Source: Prochlorococcus sp. AG-347-L21 (lineage in GTDB: Bacteria; Cyanobacteriota; Cyanobacteriia; PCC-6307; Cyanobiaceae). From it: a stretch of DNA of 38,972 nucleotides. This document shows positions 1 to 8,542 of the stretch, one piece after another; position 1 is the first letter of the stretch; each line of letters starts with the position of its first letter. Where the stretch lies: positions 1-38,972 of the forward strand of contig QCCQ01000012.1 in NCBI GenBank assembly GCA_003278875.1, given 5' to 3'. The position numbers were made by a program, and so were the translations under genes. The notes beneath the pieces were generated by a model. It did no database searches, was not told the origin of the DNA, and saw nothing but the letters and a program-made list of their open reading frames with translations.

Positions 1-106
1 ATAAAGCCCCTACATATTTAATGGCTTTAATCAAAAGAGATATTGCAAAGCCTAATAAAGGATAACCTGCCTCTAGTTCATCTATATTAAGCTTTGCTGC
101 TGACAT
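1..106 (-). CDS. Unidentified protein, N-terminal 35 residues only
   Basis: An open frame starts at an ATG whose first base is at 106 and runs off the left edge, so the C-terminus is missing. The visible part begins MSAAKLNIDELEAGYP, a short polar stretch, and then becomes hydrophobic (LLGFAISLLIKAIKYVGAL), which could be the start of a membrane segment or an amphipathic helix. It lies 85 bases beyond the ridA-like gene on the same strand and may share its transcript. I do not recognise the family, and 35 residues are too few to assign one. The start has no obvious Shine-Dalgarno sequence, which is common for genes in this window. Confidence 0.5.
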   Translation of the reverse strand, partial: MSAAKLNIDELEAGYPLLGFAISLLIKAIKYVGAL

Positions 107-191
107 AGATCAAAGATGAATCATCAACTAATAATCTATACAACTATGGTGCACAATTGGTTCATATTTCAAATTTCTCAATAATTAGAAA

Positions 192-584
192 TTAATCTAG
201 AAATGCAACGCAATCTATTTCAACTAAAACTCCTTTTGGTAGAGATGAAACTTCCACACAGGCCCTTGCTGGAGGATTCTCTATATTAAAAAAATCACTA
301 TATATTTTATTGACAATTTGAAAATTACTTAAGTCCGTTAAATAAATAGTTGTTTTTATTACATCCTCTATTTTGGCTCCACCAGCTTTAAGAACTTCTG
401 CAAGATTTTTTAAAACTTGAATAGTTTCCTTCTCTATGTCACCTAAACATGTTATTTCATTTAAAGCTGGGTCTATAGCAATTTGACCAGAACAATAGAT
501 AAAATCCCCAGCTTTTATTGCTTGATTATAAGGTCCTACTGGATCTGGAGCATTTGATGTTTTAATTACTTGTTTGGGGGACAT
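192..584 (-). CDS. ridA: RidA/YjgF family 2-iminobutanoate/2-iminopropanoate deaminase
   Basis: A 130-residue protein of the usual length for the Rid family. RidA hydrolyses reactive enamine/imine intermediates released by pyridoxal-phosphate enzymes such as threonine dehydratase, giving 2-keto acids and ammonia. The family hallmarks are visible: PVGPYNQAI (residues 15-23), CSGQI (31-35), and the C-terminal block PPARACVEVSSLPKG with Arg107 and, 15 residues later, Glu122, matching the Arg/Glu pair that binds substrate in RidA. It is cytosolic, with no signal peptide. It lies 24 bases downstream of the glyoxalase-like gene on the same strand, so the two could be co-transcribed as a small metabolite-damage-control unit. 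The exact Rid subgroup cannot be decided by eye, though the retained Arg supports deaminase activity. Confidence 0.93.
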   Translation of the reverse strand: MSPKQVIKTSNAPDPVGPYNQAIKAGDFIYCSGQIAIDPALNEITCLGDIEKETIQVLKNLAEVLKAGGAKIEDVIKTTIYLTDLSNFQIVNKIYSDFFNIENPPARACVEVSSLPKGVLVEIDCVAFLD

Positions 585-608
585 TTTTTTAAGAAGATAC
601 CTATCTAT

Positions 609-1349
609 TTAAACCCATAAATCTTTATTTGCTCTTAAAAAAGTAAATTCTTCTAAATTTTTTGCTCTTAAGAAAAGGTTTATTTTCATCTCTTCAGCAA
701 GTAAAAATGGAATTGTCAATTCATTAAGTGAAAGTTTTTTTTCAACTTCCGAAAGTTTATTTTTTATATCTTGATCTTTTGGCTTGAGATTCAATGCCCA
801 CAATATATTTCCCTTTGTATATTCATGTGCACAATATATGAGAGTATTTTTTGGTAAAGATTTGATTTTTTCTAGTGAAGAATACATTTCTTGATAAGTT
901 CCCTCAAAAATTCTTCCACAGCCTCCAGAAAATAATGTGTCACCAATAAAAAGAACAGGATTTTCCCCATTCAAAAAGAAGGCAATATGTGAGCTTGTAT
1001 GACCTAATACTTCAATTATTTTTACTTCTTCCCCTAAAATGTTTAAAGTTTCTCCATCTTCAACAGATACATTTTGAAAAGGGATTCGCTTTTTTTCTTT
1101 GGAGGAAGCAATCACCTTTACATTTGGCCATTTTTCAATAAGAGACTTTGTCCCTCCAATATGGTCTGAATGATGATGAGTTTGCAAAATAGCTTCTAAG
1201 TAAAAATTGTTTTCATTTATATATCTAATAACTGGTTCGTGAACAGATGGATCTACAACTACAACGGATTTATCTTTTACCAACAACCAAATGACGTTAT
1301 CACTTAAAACTCTAAGTCCGATTATATTTCGAGCTTTATTAAATTCCAT
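609..1349 (-). CDS. gloB: Glyoxalase II-like hydroxyacylglutathione hydrolase
   Basis: A metallo-beta-lactamase-fold hydrolase of 246 residues, close to the usual glyoxalase II length. It hydrolyses S-lactoylglutathione to lactate and glutathione, the second step of methylglyoxal detoxification. The metal-binding motif THHHSDH is at residues 57-63, with further ligands in GHT (His117), GDTLF (Asp137) and CAHEY (His175). The frame stays open upstream to 1520, but that extension would overlap hisG on the other strand and has no family resemblance. The ATG at 1349 ([10 protein letters not shown]) puts the first beta strands at the right distance and leaves a 40-base gap to hisG. It is cytosolic. 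Together with the GST and glutathione reductase further along, it forms part of the glutathione metabolism in this window. Confidence 0.9.
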   Translation of the reverse strand: MEFNKARNIIGLRVLSDNVIWLLVKDKSVVVVDPSVHEPVIRYINENNFYLEAILQTHHHSDHIGGTKSLIEKWPNVKVIASSKEKKRIPFQNVSVEDGETLNILGEEVKIIEVLGHTSSHIAFFLNGENPVLFIGDTLFSGGCGRIFEGTYQEMYSSLEKIKSLPKNTLIYCAHEYTKGNILWALNLKPKDQDIKNKLSEVEKKLSLNELTIPFLLAEEMKINLFLRAKNLEEFTFLRANKDLWV

Positions 1350-1389
1350 TGTTAAATTAGAATGAAGAATCCTTGGAAGAAATTGATCT

Positions 1390-2028
1390 ATGATTACTAT
1401 AGCTTTACCAAAAGGAGCTCTGTTAAAAGATTCAATTTCAACTTTTAAAAAAGCTGGGTTAGATTTCTCTAATGCGTTGGAAGAAAATAATAGATCATTA
1501 ACCTTTGAATCAAATTGCAAACGGGCAAAAGCTTTATTAGTAAGAAATGGAGATGTGCCTGTTTATGTAAGTTATGGTCAGGCTGATTTGGGTATTGTAG
1601 GGTATGACGTTTTACGAGAATCTGAATTAAAAGTCGCAAAATTATTAGATTTAGGATTTGGGGGTTGTCATATGTCGTTGGCGGTTAAGAAAAATAGCAA
1701 TTATTTAAAACCAACCGATCTCCCAGCGAATTGTAAAGTAGCAAGTAAATTTATAAAAACAGCAAGATCTTATTTTGAAGATTTAAATATTCCTGTAGAA
1801 ATAGTTCATTTGACTGGATCAGTGGAGCTTGGTCCTATTACAGGTATGGCAGAGGCAATAGTTGATTTGGTAGCAACCGGAAAGACTCTCAAAGAGAATG
1901 GTTTAATAAAAATAGATGATCTTTATTACTCGACTGCAAGACTAATTGGAAATCCTTTATCTATGAGGTTAGATGATAATCATCTCAGAGATACAATTTT
2001 ATCAATAGAATCAAATAATGCTTTATAG
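1390..2028 (+). CDS. hisG: ATP phosphoribosyltransferase, short form
   Basis: This 212-residue protein catalyses the first step of histidine synthesis, joining ATP and PRPP to form phosphoribosyl-ATP. It opens with [11 protein letters not shown], typical of HisG, and carries ADLGIVGYD (65-73) and the signature [19 protein letters not shown] (146-164) that holds the PRPP site. The length shows the short form, which lacks the C-terminal regulatory ACT-like domain and in known cases works with the regulatory partner HisZ. No hisZ lies in this window. It is transcribed away from gloB across only 40 bases, so both promoters must be compact. The ABC exporter gene follows after 12 bases, suggesting one transcript. 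hisIE, another gene of the pathway, lies 14 kb away and is not linked. Confidence 0.95.
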   Translation: MITIALPKGALLKDSISTFKKAGLDFSNALEENNRSLTFESNCKRAKALLVRNGDVPVYVSYGQADLGIVGYDVLRESELKVAKLLDLGFGGCHMSLAVKKNSNYLKPTDLPANCKVASKFIKTARSYFEDLNIPVEIVHLTGSVELGPITGMAEAIVDLVATGKTLKENGLIKIDDLYYSTARLIGNPLSMRLDDNHLRDTILSIESNNAL

Positions 2029-2040
2029 AAGATTAGCTAA

Positions 2041-3838
2041 ATGTTTTTTAAAGATTTTAGAAGGATTAAAAAGTTAGGTAAATATTTAACTAAAGATAAA
2101 AAAACAATCTATCTAATCTTGATAGTTTTGTTACCTGTTTCTTTCTCTGGAGCTATTCAACCATTACTAGTTGGTCAAGCAATTACTATTCTAAAGAACG
2201 AAACTACAGATGTTTGGCTAAGTAAAACTTTCTTTGGGCAGTCGATAAATGCCATTATCGTAACTTTATTTATAACTGTTTTATTCAGATTAGTTCTGCA
2301 GGGATACCAAACTTACAATATCCAAGCGGTGGGGCAACGTTTGACAGCAAGAATAAGAAGAGAACTTTTTGATCATTCAATATCTTTATCTCTTAAATAT
2401 CACGATAAAATGCCTGTGGGGAAATTATTAACAAGATTAACAAATGATGTTGATGCTTTAGCCGAGGTTTTTGGCAGTGGGGCAGTTGGAGTCATTGCTG
2501 ACTTCGTTAGTCTGATAGTGATTTCTTTGACAATGCTGTCAATTGATCGGGGGGCTTGCCATTTTATTACTTTTGACTCAAATCCCAGTTTCATATTTTA
2601 TTATCTGGCTTCAAAAACGTTATAGAAAAGCCAATTATCAAGTAAGGGAAGAATTGTCTCAACTAAACTCTGATTTTCAAGAGAATCTTCAAGGTTTAGA
2701 AGTCGTTCAGATGTTTAGAAGAGAGGCTTTAAATAGCAAGAAATTTTCCAAAACTGGAGTTGCTTATAAGAAAGCAGTTAATGGAACAATATTTTATGAC
2801 AGTAGCATTTCGGCGTTTATAGAATGGATTTCTCTTGCTGCAGTTTCCTTGGTTTTGGCGGTTGGAGGATATCTTGTTACTTCTGGAAATATTGGTTTAG
2901 GAACATTAACAACTTTTATTTTATATTCTCAAAGACTTTTTGAACCGTTAAGGCAGCTTGCAGAAAGATTTACTCAAATACAAGGAGGTTTAACAGCTGT
3001 AGAAAGAATAAACGAATTATTGGATGAAGAAATACAGATTAAGGACTCTACATCCGCAAAACATTTTTTAGAAAATGCTATAAATGTAAATAAAAAATTT
3101 AAGGGCAAAATTGAGTTCAAGAATGTTAATTTTTTCTATAACGCAGGAGAACATATTATAAAGAATTTATCTTTCAAGATAAATCCAGGAGAGCATGTAG
3201 CTTTTGTAGGCCCAACTGGTTCAGGTAAGACAACCATAATAAGACTATTGTGTAGATTGTATGAACCTCAATCGGGGCAAATTTTAATCGATGATATAGA
3301 TATCAAAGATATTCCTATTGCAACTCTTAGAAATATGTTGGGAGTAGTTTTGCAAGATACCTTTATATTTAGTGGAAATGTCGCAGATAATTTAAAACTG
3401 AATTCGAATCTAGATAATCTTGAATTAGAAAATCTTTGTTACGAATTAGGGTTAGATAATTTGTTAAAGAAATTACCAGAAGGTTTGAACACCTCACTAA
3501 GAGAAAGAGGGGGAAATCTCTCTTCTGGAGAAAGACAACTTCTCTCCGTAGCTCGAGTAGCGATTAGAAATCCTGTTGTTTTAATAATGGACGAAGCAAC
3601 AGCGTTTATGGATCCCTCAACAGAGGCTACTTTGCAGAAGGATCTTGAGAGAATTCTGTCAAAAAGAACAGCATTAGTAATAGCTCACAGATTAGCAACT
3701 ATTGAAAGTTCTGATAAGATTTTAGTATTGAAAGGGGGATCTTTAGTTGAGGAGGGAACACATAGTGAATTAAGACTGAAAAAGGGTTTATATTTTCAGC
3801 TCTCTGAGCTTCAACAAAAGGGATTCGTGAATTTTTAA
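2041..3838 (+). pseudogene. MsbA-like ABC exporter half-transporter, interrupted by a one-base frameshift
   Basis: Two overlapping frames (2041-2625 and about 2543-3838) together make one ABC half-exporter of about 598 residues, the normal length for MsbA-type lipid or drug exporters. The first holds the N-terminal transmembrane helices (residues 1-169). The second resumes mid-domain and includes the full ATPase: Walker A GPTGSGKTT (DNA about 3209-3235), Q-loop Gln, signature LSSGE (about 3518), Walker B VVLIMDE (about 3575) and the switch His in IAHRLAT. The frames are offset by one base at a run of six G (2549-2554). With five G the protein reads continuously as IDRGLAILLLLTQIPV. As written, the first frame gives a truncated transmembrane piece with an unrelated tail. 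It may be a true lesion or a sequencing error. The substrate is unknown. The gene follows hisG by 12 bases and overlaps the next gene by one base. Confidence 0.85.
2549..2554 (+). other. Frameshift point in a six-G run
   Basis: The six-base G run is where the reading frame of the ABC exporter breaks. Upstream, codons run ATT GAT CGG GGG GCT in the first frame. Removing one G restores ATT GAT CGG GGG CTT GCC ATT, which continues into the downstream ATPase frame. Exporters of this family usually have a Trp-Arg/Lys-Leu motif just here, whereas the corrected reading gives Arg-Gly-Leu, so the local sequence differs from expectation in more than the one inserted base. Confidence 0.8.
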
Positions 3839-4368
3839 TGATTTTTAGAAACCAGGGATCATTAATAAAAAAATCAAACAGTATTTCAAAGGATGAGCTG
3901 ATAGATCTCTATGGTTTAAATTCTTATGAGTTCACTCAAACAACTAAAGAAGAAATATTTGTATGTAGTAAAAATAAAGATTTAGATCTAATAGAACTTG
4001 ATCAACTTTTGCAAACTGTTGGTTGGAGCAGAAGACCTATAAGGAGGGTAAAAAGAGCTTTAGATTTTAGTATTTTGGTGGTTGGGTTATGGCGTCATGA
4101 TGATAAATTTCCCAGACTAGTTGGATTTGCAAGATGCACTGGCGATGGGATTATAGAAGCAACAATTTGGGATGTGGCTGTTAACCCTGTCTATCAAGGA
4201 CTTGGATTGGGGAAAGAGATAATGAGATATGTTCTAAAAGAATTGAAAAATATTGGCATTTCTAAAGTAACCCTTTTTGCTGATGCTGAAGTGGTTTCAT
4301 TTTACAAAAGACAAGGTTGGATTTTAGAACCTAGAGGGTCGAAATGTGCTTTTTGGTATGCAAATTAA
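3838..4368 (+). CDS. GNAT family N-acetyltransferase, chloroplast NSI/SNAT-like
   Basis: A 176-residue cytosolic acetyltransferase. The acetyl-CoA-binding motif A is VNPVYQGLGLGKEIM (115-129), with the Gln-x-x-Gly-x-Gly core at 120-125. The C-terminal block TLFADAEVVSFYKRQGW (145-161) followed by FWY closely resembles plant chloroplast NSI/SNAT and its cyanobacterial relatives, as does GWSRRP (62-67). Family members acetylate protein lysines or N-termini, or amines such as serotonin; the substrate here cannot be told from sequence. Its ATG overlaps the TAA of the ABC exporter (TAATG), a layout typical of translational coupling. Its stop codon abuts, with zero spacing, the stop codon of the convergent glycosyltransferase gene. 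Confidence 0.85.
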   Translation: MIFRNQGSLIKKSNSISKDELIDLYGLNSYEFTQTTKEEIFVCSKNKDLDLIELDQLLQTVGWSRRPIRRVKRALDFSILVVGLWRHDDKFPRLVGFARCTGDGIIEATIWDVAVNPVYQGLGLGKEIMRYVLKELKNIGISKVTLFADAEVVSFYKRQGWILEPRGSKCAFWYAN

Positions 4369-5052
4369 TCATTTTTTGTAGTAGTCAGAATATATAGATT
4401 TTAACGATTCGCCTTTTAACCATCTTCTTCTAAAGTGCCAGTTTTTAATTGCTTGGAGAAAAATATTAGTTCTTTCCCATTTCCTTGAACTTATAAAAAT
4501 AGGAAAATTTAATTGTTTTAAATCTTTTTTTTGGTTTAATCTCATTAAAAAATCTACATCTTCCATCAAAGGTATATTTCTAAATCCATTATTCTTAAAA
4601 TAGACTGTTCTATGAATTATTAAACCTTGATCACCATACGGTTGTTTAAAAAATTTACTTCTAATATTCACGAGAATTTCGAGGACTCTATAAATTATTT
4701 TTTTATGATTAATTTTGAATTCAAAATAGTAAATAATATTCTTGTTTCCCTTTAAAAATGAGTTTATTTTTTTAAACCAATCATGAGTTAATCTTGTGTC
4801 TGCATGTAAAAATATGAGCCAATCTCCTTTTGCATTTTTAGCTCCAATATCTAATTGTAGACCTCGATTCCTTTCTTTGGATATAAATACTTTTGCTCCA
4901 TAAATATTTGCTATATCAATAGTTTTATCTTCACTTCCACAATCAACAATTATGATTTCGCCCTCTTTCTGAATACTTGACAAGTCTGAAAGCAATAATG
5001 GCAAATTATTGGCTTCATTAATAGTTGGAATAATAATTGAGATTTTTGACAA
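4369..5052 (-). CDS. Family 2 glycosyltransferase (TIGR04283-like)
   Basis: A 227-residue GT-A fold glycosyltransferase. It starts SKISIIIPTINEANN, followed by VDCGSEDKT (36-44), which contacts the nucleotide, and HADTRL (83-88), which carries the Asp-x-Asp-like metal site. These features and the compact length fit the TIGR04283 subgroup, often encoded next to a DUF2064/TIGR04282 protein, exactly as here: the partner gene ends 5 bases upstream. Database names link the pair to arsenosugar synthesis, but the donor and acceptor are not proven by sequence. There is no membrane anchor, so it is probably cytosolic. It begins with TTG, in phase with the conserved first strand; no ATG lies nearby. 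Confidence 0.85.
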   Translation of the reverse strand: MSKISIIIPTINEANNLPLLLSDLSSIQKEGEIIIVDCGSEDKTIDIANIYGAKVFISKERNRGLQLDIGAKNAKGDWLIFLHADTRLTHDWFKKINSFLKGNKNIIYYFEFKINHKKIIYRVLEILVNIRSKFFKQPYGDQGLIIHRTVYFKNNGFRNIPLMEDVDFLMRLNQKKDLKQLNFPIFISSRKWERTNIFLQAIKNWHFRRRWLKGESLKSIYSDYYKK

Positions 5053-5057
5053 GTCGA

Positions 5058-5693
5058 TTACTTTCTATTTTCAATATCAATAATTGTATCTATATCAATT
5101 TTTTTATCTAAAAACTTATATCTTAATTTTGTTTTAGCAAAATTATCAAGTGTATTTTGAAGAACATTTTCTGTCCCCCACTTTATGTTGATAAAAGGTA
5201 AATATATATGCGATGACATTATTTTTTCTGATAAACCAATAAGCCAATATCCTCCATCATTGGATGGTCCTAAAATAAGATCATTTTGTTGAAGCTCTTT
5301 TAGAGTATTCAATAAATCTTGATGGCATAAATCTGGAAGGTCAGTACCAATAAAAATAATATTTTTGATCTTATTTCTTGCACAAAATTTTTTGTTGATA
5401 ATTATTTGCCTTTTCATTTTTTCTCCCAAGCAGCCTTTACCCTGTAAATTAAATTTTTTGATGCCTAATTCTCTAGTCCATCTTTTACAGTTACCTATCC
5501 CCAAACCAGATATAGCAATAGAAATATCAATTAGTCTATTTTCTTGGAGAAATTTTGCGACTGAAATAGTGTGTTTGGTCATTACACTTTGAACCTTTGC
5601 AGAATTACTTTTACCTATATCTTTAGATAATCTTGTTTTGCATCTTCCAAAAGCATGCCATTTAGCCATGATAATAAGTAATGCTTTATCCAA
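5058..5693 (-). CDS. DUF2064 / TIGR04282-type nucleotidyl- or glycosyltransferase
   Basis: A 211-residue protein with a nucleotide-sugar-transferase-like Rossmann fold. Visible motifs are GRCKTRL (16-22), the nucleotide-binding loop at the N-terminus, IFIGTDLPDL (113-122), with the conserved Asp, and GPSNDGGYWLIG (142-153). These are hallmarks of DUF2064. It is followed after 5 bases by the family 2 glycosyltransferase and the two probably form one operon. The TTG at 5693 is preferred because it includes the first beta strand (ALLIIMAKW); an ATG at 5669 would remove it. The biochemical role is uncertain; databases associate this pair with arsenosugar or related glycoside synthesis. Confidence 0.83.
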   Translation of the reverse strand: MDKALLIIMAKWHAFGRCKTRLSKDIGKSNSAKVQSVMTKHTISVAKFLQENRLIDISIAISGLGIGNCKRWTRELGIKKFNLQGKGCLGEKMKRQIIINKKFCARNKIKNIIFIGTDLPDLCHQDLLNTLKELQQNDLILGPSNDGGYWLIGLSEKIMSSHIYLPFINIKWGTENVLQNTLDNFAKTKLRYKFLDKKIDIDTIIDIENRK

Positions 5694-5845
5694 AAAATTA
5701 TTGCGATTTAAAATAATTATATGCCTATAAAAAATAAAATTTTTCTTATAAATTTGTTTGATGGTTTGTTAAGTAATTTTAAATTTGTCGTGATCTTGTG
5801 ATTTCCTAATGGCCAATTATTAAATTCCAACTAGATTAATAATCC

Positions 5846-5850
5846 AGGGA
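5846..5850 (+). promoter_or_regulatory. Possible ribosome binding site of dnaA
   Basis: AGGGA lies eight bases before the TTG at 5859, inside CCAGGGA. It is the only purine-rich Shine-Dalgarno-like stretch near the start and supports use of that TTG for dnaA. Confidence 0.4.
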
Positions 5851-5858
5851 ATAAAATT

Positions 5859-7253
5859 TTGCAAGCAATTAATCCTATTTGGGCGGAAGTTCAACAATCA
5901 CTACAAAAAACTTTAAGTAAGCCTTCATTTGAGACATGGATAAGGCCTGCTAAATTTTATTGTTTTGAAAATGGCTTATTAACTTTAATTGCTCCAAATA
6001 CATTTTCCAGTGATTGGTTAAGAAAAAATTATTGTCAAACTATCGAAAAGGCTGCAAAAGAAATTTGCGGCCATGATGTAAAAGTTGTTTTTAAATCTGA
6101 AACAAATATAAGCAGCGATTCAACAAATAAAGAGAACCTAGATGAACAGATTGTGAATCATAAAACAAAATCATTTCCTAATAATAGTCAAGATATTTCT
6201 TCAAAAAATCGATCCAAAAATCCCAACGGTCTAAATTTACGCTACGTCTTTGAAAGATTTGTTGTAGGTCCAAATAGTAGGTTGGCTCATGCCGCGGCTT
6301 TGGCAGTTGCAGAATCACCTGGGAGAGAATTTAATCCATTATTTATTTGTGGTGGGGTAGGTCTTGGTAAAACTCATTTAATGCAAGCAATAGGTCATTA
6401 TCGAGTAGAAATAGATCCAGAAGCAAAAGTTAAATATGTTTCTACAGAGACTTTTACTAATGATGTTATTAGTGGTATTCGAAGAGATGGAATGACAGCT
6501 ATTCGAGATAAATATAGAAATGTAGATTTGATTTTAATAGACGATATACAGTTCTTAGAAGGGAAAGAGTATACACAGGAAGAATTCTTTCATACTTTTA
6601 ATGCTCTTCACGAATCAGGAAGTCAAATAGTTATTGCAAGTGATAGACCTCCAAATCAATTGTCGGGAATTCAAGAGAGATTAATTTCTAGGTTCTCAAT
6701 GGGTATGACTGCAGATATTCAACCTCCTGACCTTGAGACGAGGACAGCAATCCTTCAAAAAAAGGCAGAACAAGAGAGGATGAGTCTTCCAAGAGATTTA
6801 ATTCAATTTATAGCAGGAAGATTTACTTCGAATATTCGAGAATTGGAAGGAGCATTTACTAGAGCTGTTGCATTTGCATCAATAACAGGCTTGCCAATGA
6901 CAGTCCAATCAATTGCCCCAATGCTTGATCCGAATAGTGTAGGAGTAGTCGTTACTCCAAAACAAGTTATTAATAAAGTGTCAGATTTCTTTAAAGTTTC
7001 TACCGATGAGTTGATTAGTTCAAGTAGGAGAAAACCAGTAAGTCAAGCTAGGCAAATAGGTATGTATCTGATGCGACATGGAACGGATCTAAGCCTACCA
7101 AGAATTGGAAATGAGTTTGGAGGCAAAGATCATACAACAGTTATGTATGCTATTGAACAAGTTGAAAAAAAATTGTCTATTGACCCAAATATTGCAAGTC
7201 AAGTTCAAAAAATAAGAGACTTACTTCAAATAGATTCAAGAAAAAACTTATAG
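5859..7253 (+). CDS. dnaA: Chromosomal replication initiator DnaA
   Basis: A 464-residue DnaA with all four domains. Domain I (about 1-80) starts with [13 protein letters not shown] and the FETWIRP block. A polar linker (about 81-125) follows. The AAA+ domain has Walker [10 protein letters not shown] (165-173), Walker [10 protein letters not shown] (224-232), SDRPP (261-265) and the arginine-rich LISRFSMGM (275-283). Domain IV ends in the DNA-binding signature [11 protein letters not shown] (421-431). It binds DnaA boxes and opens the origin. It starts at TTG; no usable ATG exists near the conserved N-terminus. No dnaN is adjacent, and the 165-base upstream gap has no recognisable DnaA boxes, so this is not evidently the origin. 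The GST gene ends 7 bases past its stop, convergently. Confidence 0.98.
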   Translation: MQAINPIWAEVQQSLQKTLSKPSFETWIRPAKFYCFENGLLTLIAPNTFSSDWLRKNYCQTIEKAAKEICGHDVKVVFKSETNISSDSTNKENLDEQIVNHKTKSFPNNSQDISSKNRSKNPNGLNLRYVFERFVVGPNSRLAHAAALAVAESPGREFNPLFICGGVGLGKTHLMQAIGHYRVEIDPEAKVKYVSTETFTNDVISGIRRDGMTAIRDKYRNVDLILIDDIQFLEGKEYTQEEFFHTFNALHESGSQIVIASDRPPNQLSGIQERLISRFSMGMTADIQPPDLETRTAILQKKAEQERMSLPRDLIQFIAGRFTSNIRELEGAFTRAVAFASITGLPMTVQSIAPMLDPNSVGVVVTPKQVINKVSDFFKVSTDELISSSRRKPVSQARQIGMYLMRHGTDLSLPRIGNEFGGKDHTTVMYAIEQVEKKLSIDPNIASQVQKIRDLLQIDSRKNL

Positions 7254-7260
7254 TTTACTT

Positions 7261-8490
7261 TTAAATAGAAATAAAATTTCTAGGATCTTGATCATATCTA
7301 TGTCTTAAAGGTAACTTATCTATTTCATGGATATCACTGAGCAATTCAATTCTATTTAATGATTGCCTTAATAACCTCGCTGAAATGATTGGCATATCTC
7401 TTGGAACTGAGATTCTATTTTTTAAGTATCTTAAAGAGATTCCTGAAAGTTTTTTAGGGATTAATACTTCACCTGTGATCATATGCGTCAAAGCTGATCT
7501 CAATGATTCGTCAAAGGATTCTTTATTGTATGGATTTACCTTTAGTAAATTGTCTTTATGCTTTATCACTCTTTTAAGAGCAATTGTTGCATAATATTTT
7601 GATTCATAATTTTGGTTTAATTCATAATTACCTAAACCCTCCCCAGTATCTATTAGCTTTGAGAAAGTAAACTGTTGTTCATTACTTTCTTTATAGCATC
7701 CTCCCATTTGTGGGGGTAAATCATGAGAATGAGTATGAAAATCTCCTTGAGTGCCTCTGTAAGCACTTGTCCCCTCAAAAAGTGTAAGCCAGTTATCTAC
7801 ATGACGATAATTAGATCTTAAATTAAACCCTTTATAATAAATAAGTGATGCATTCATCCTCTCCATATATGGAATAAAAATTATATCTCCAACGCCAGGC
7901 TCTATATCACCTGTGTTAGAAACTGATGGATCAACAAACCCTGATTTTGAGCTACTTAAGATTTCATCGAGTTTAGAAATGGATTCTTTAAATCTTTTTT
8001 TTCTTAAAGAGTTATCTATAAAATTAAAGCTTTCTCGACAGAGCCAATTACACCAAGATCTGAAAATTTCTCTTTCTAACTCTCGAATTTTGATAAGTTG
8101 ACTAGATGTAATAAAAGATCCAAGTGCTCCAAATTCATTTTCTAAAAAAGCAATGATATTGTCGCTTTCAGTTATAACTTGCCCTTTAAATTCAATTGCA
8201 GGTAATTTCCCCGATCTTACTTTTTCAAGGAACCAACTTTCTTTTTTCCCGTAGCAAAACATATTTATTTTTTTGACTCTGTATGGAATTCTCTTAAATT
8301 CAAGCCATAACCATATCTTCTGACAGTAAGGACACCAAGAATGCCTATCCCTATAAAGGGTAACTAATAAATCTTTTTCACTATGCCCAAATAATCTTAA
8401 ATTAGCGTAGGAATTATTTATACCATGAACTCTATCAAGATCTTCAACTTCAAATTTATTTAAGTCGCCCCATGTCAAAATCCCATTCAT
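7261..8490 (-). CDS. Glutathione S-transferase-fold protein with long C-terminal domain
   Basis: A 409-residue protein, about twice the length of a simple GST. Residues about 41-120 form a thioredoxin-like domain: LVTLYRDRHSWCPYC with a CPYC motif (53-56), KLPAIEF with the conserved Pro97, and ESDNI (108-112), the gamma-glutamyl contact site. The rest (about 125-409) is helical, unusually long, and contains GGCYKES and FTFSKLIDTGEGLGNYE blocks I cannot place in a defined family. The CPYC pair suggests thiol-disulfide (omega- or glutaredoxin-like) chemistry rather than simple conjugation; that is inference. It is divergent from glutathione reductase, with starts 52 bases apart. That placement supports a role in glutathione metabolism and possible shared control. 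Confidence 0.82.
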   Translation of the reverse strand: MNGILTWGDLNKFEVEDLDRVHGINNSYANLRLFGHSEKDLLVTLYRDRHSWCPYCQKIWLWLEFKRIPYRVKKINMFCYGKKESWFLEKVRSGKLPAIEFKGQVITESDNIIAFLENEFGALGSFITSSQLIKIRELEREIFRSWCNWLCRESFNFIDNSLRKKRFKESISKLDEILSSSKSGFVDPSVSNTGDIEPGVGDIIFIPYMERMNASLIYYKGFNLRSNYRHVDNWLTLFEGTSAYRGTQGDFHTHSHDLPPQMGGCYKESNEQQFTFSKLIDTGEGLGNYELNQNYESKYYATIALKRVIKHKDNLLKVNPYNKESFDESLRSALTHMITGEVLIPKKLSGISLRYLKNRISVPRDMPIISARLLRQSLNRIELLSDIHEIDKLPLRHRYDQDPRNFISI

Positions 8491-8542
8491 TATTTGTATT
8501 AAAGCTATAAACTAACGTTATAATAATTGATTTAAAAAAGTC

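Noticed and set aside
1350..1520. N-terminal extension of the glyoxalase II-like gene to 1520
   Set aside because: It overlaps hisG on the other strand, adds 57 residues unlike any glyoxalase, and the ATG at 1349 fits the family start.
2540..2560. Programmed ribosomal frameshift in the ABC exporter
   Set aside because: The required shift is +1, with no recognisable slippery site plus stimulatory structure; a plain indel or sequencing error is simpler. It is kept as a finding only for checking.
5694..5858. Replication origin upstream of dnaA
   Set aside because: No DnaA-box-like sequences or phased repeats were seen, and dnaN is not adjacent.
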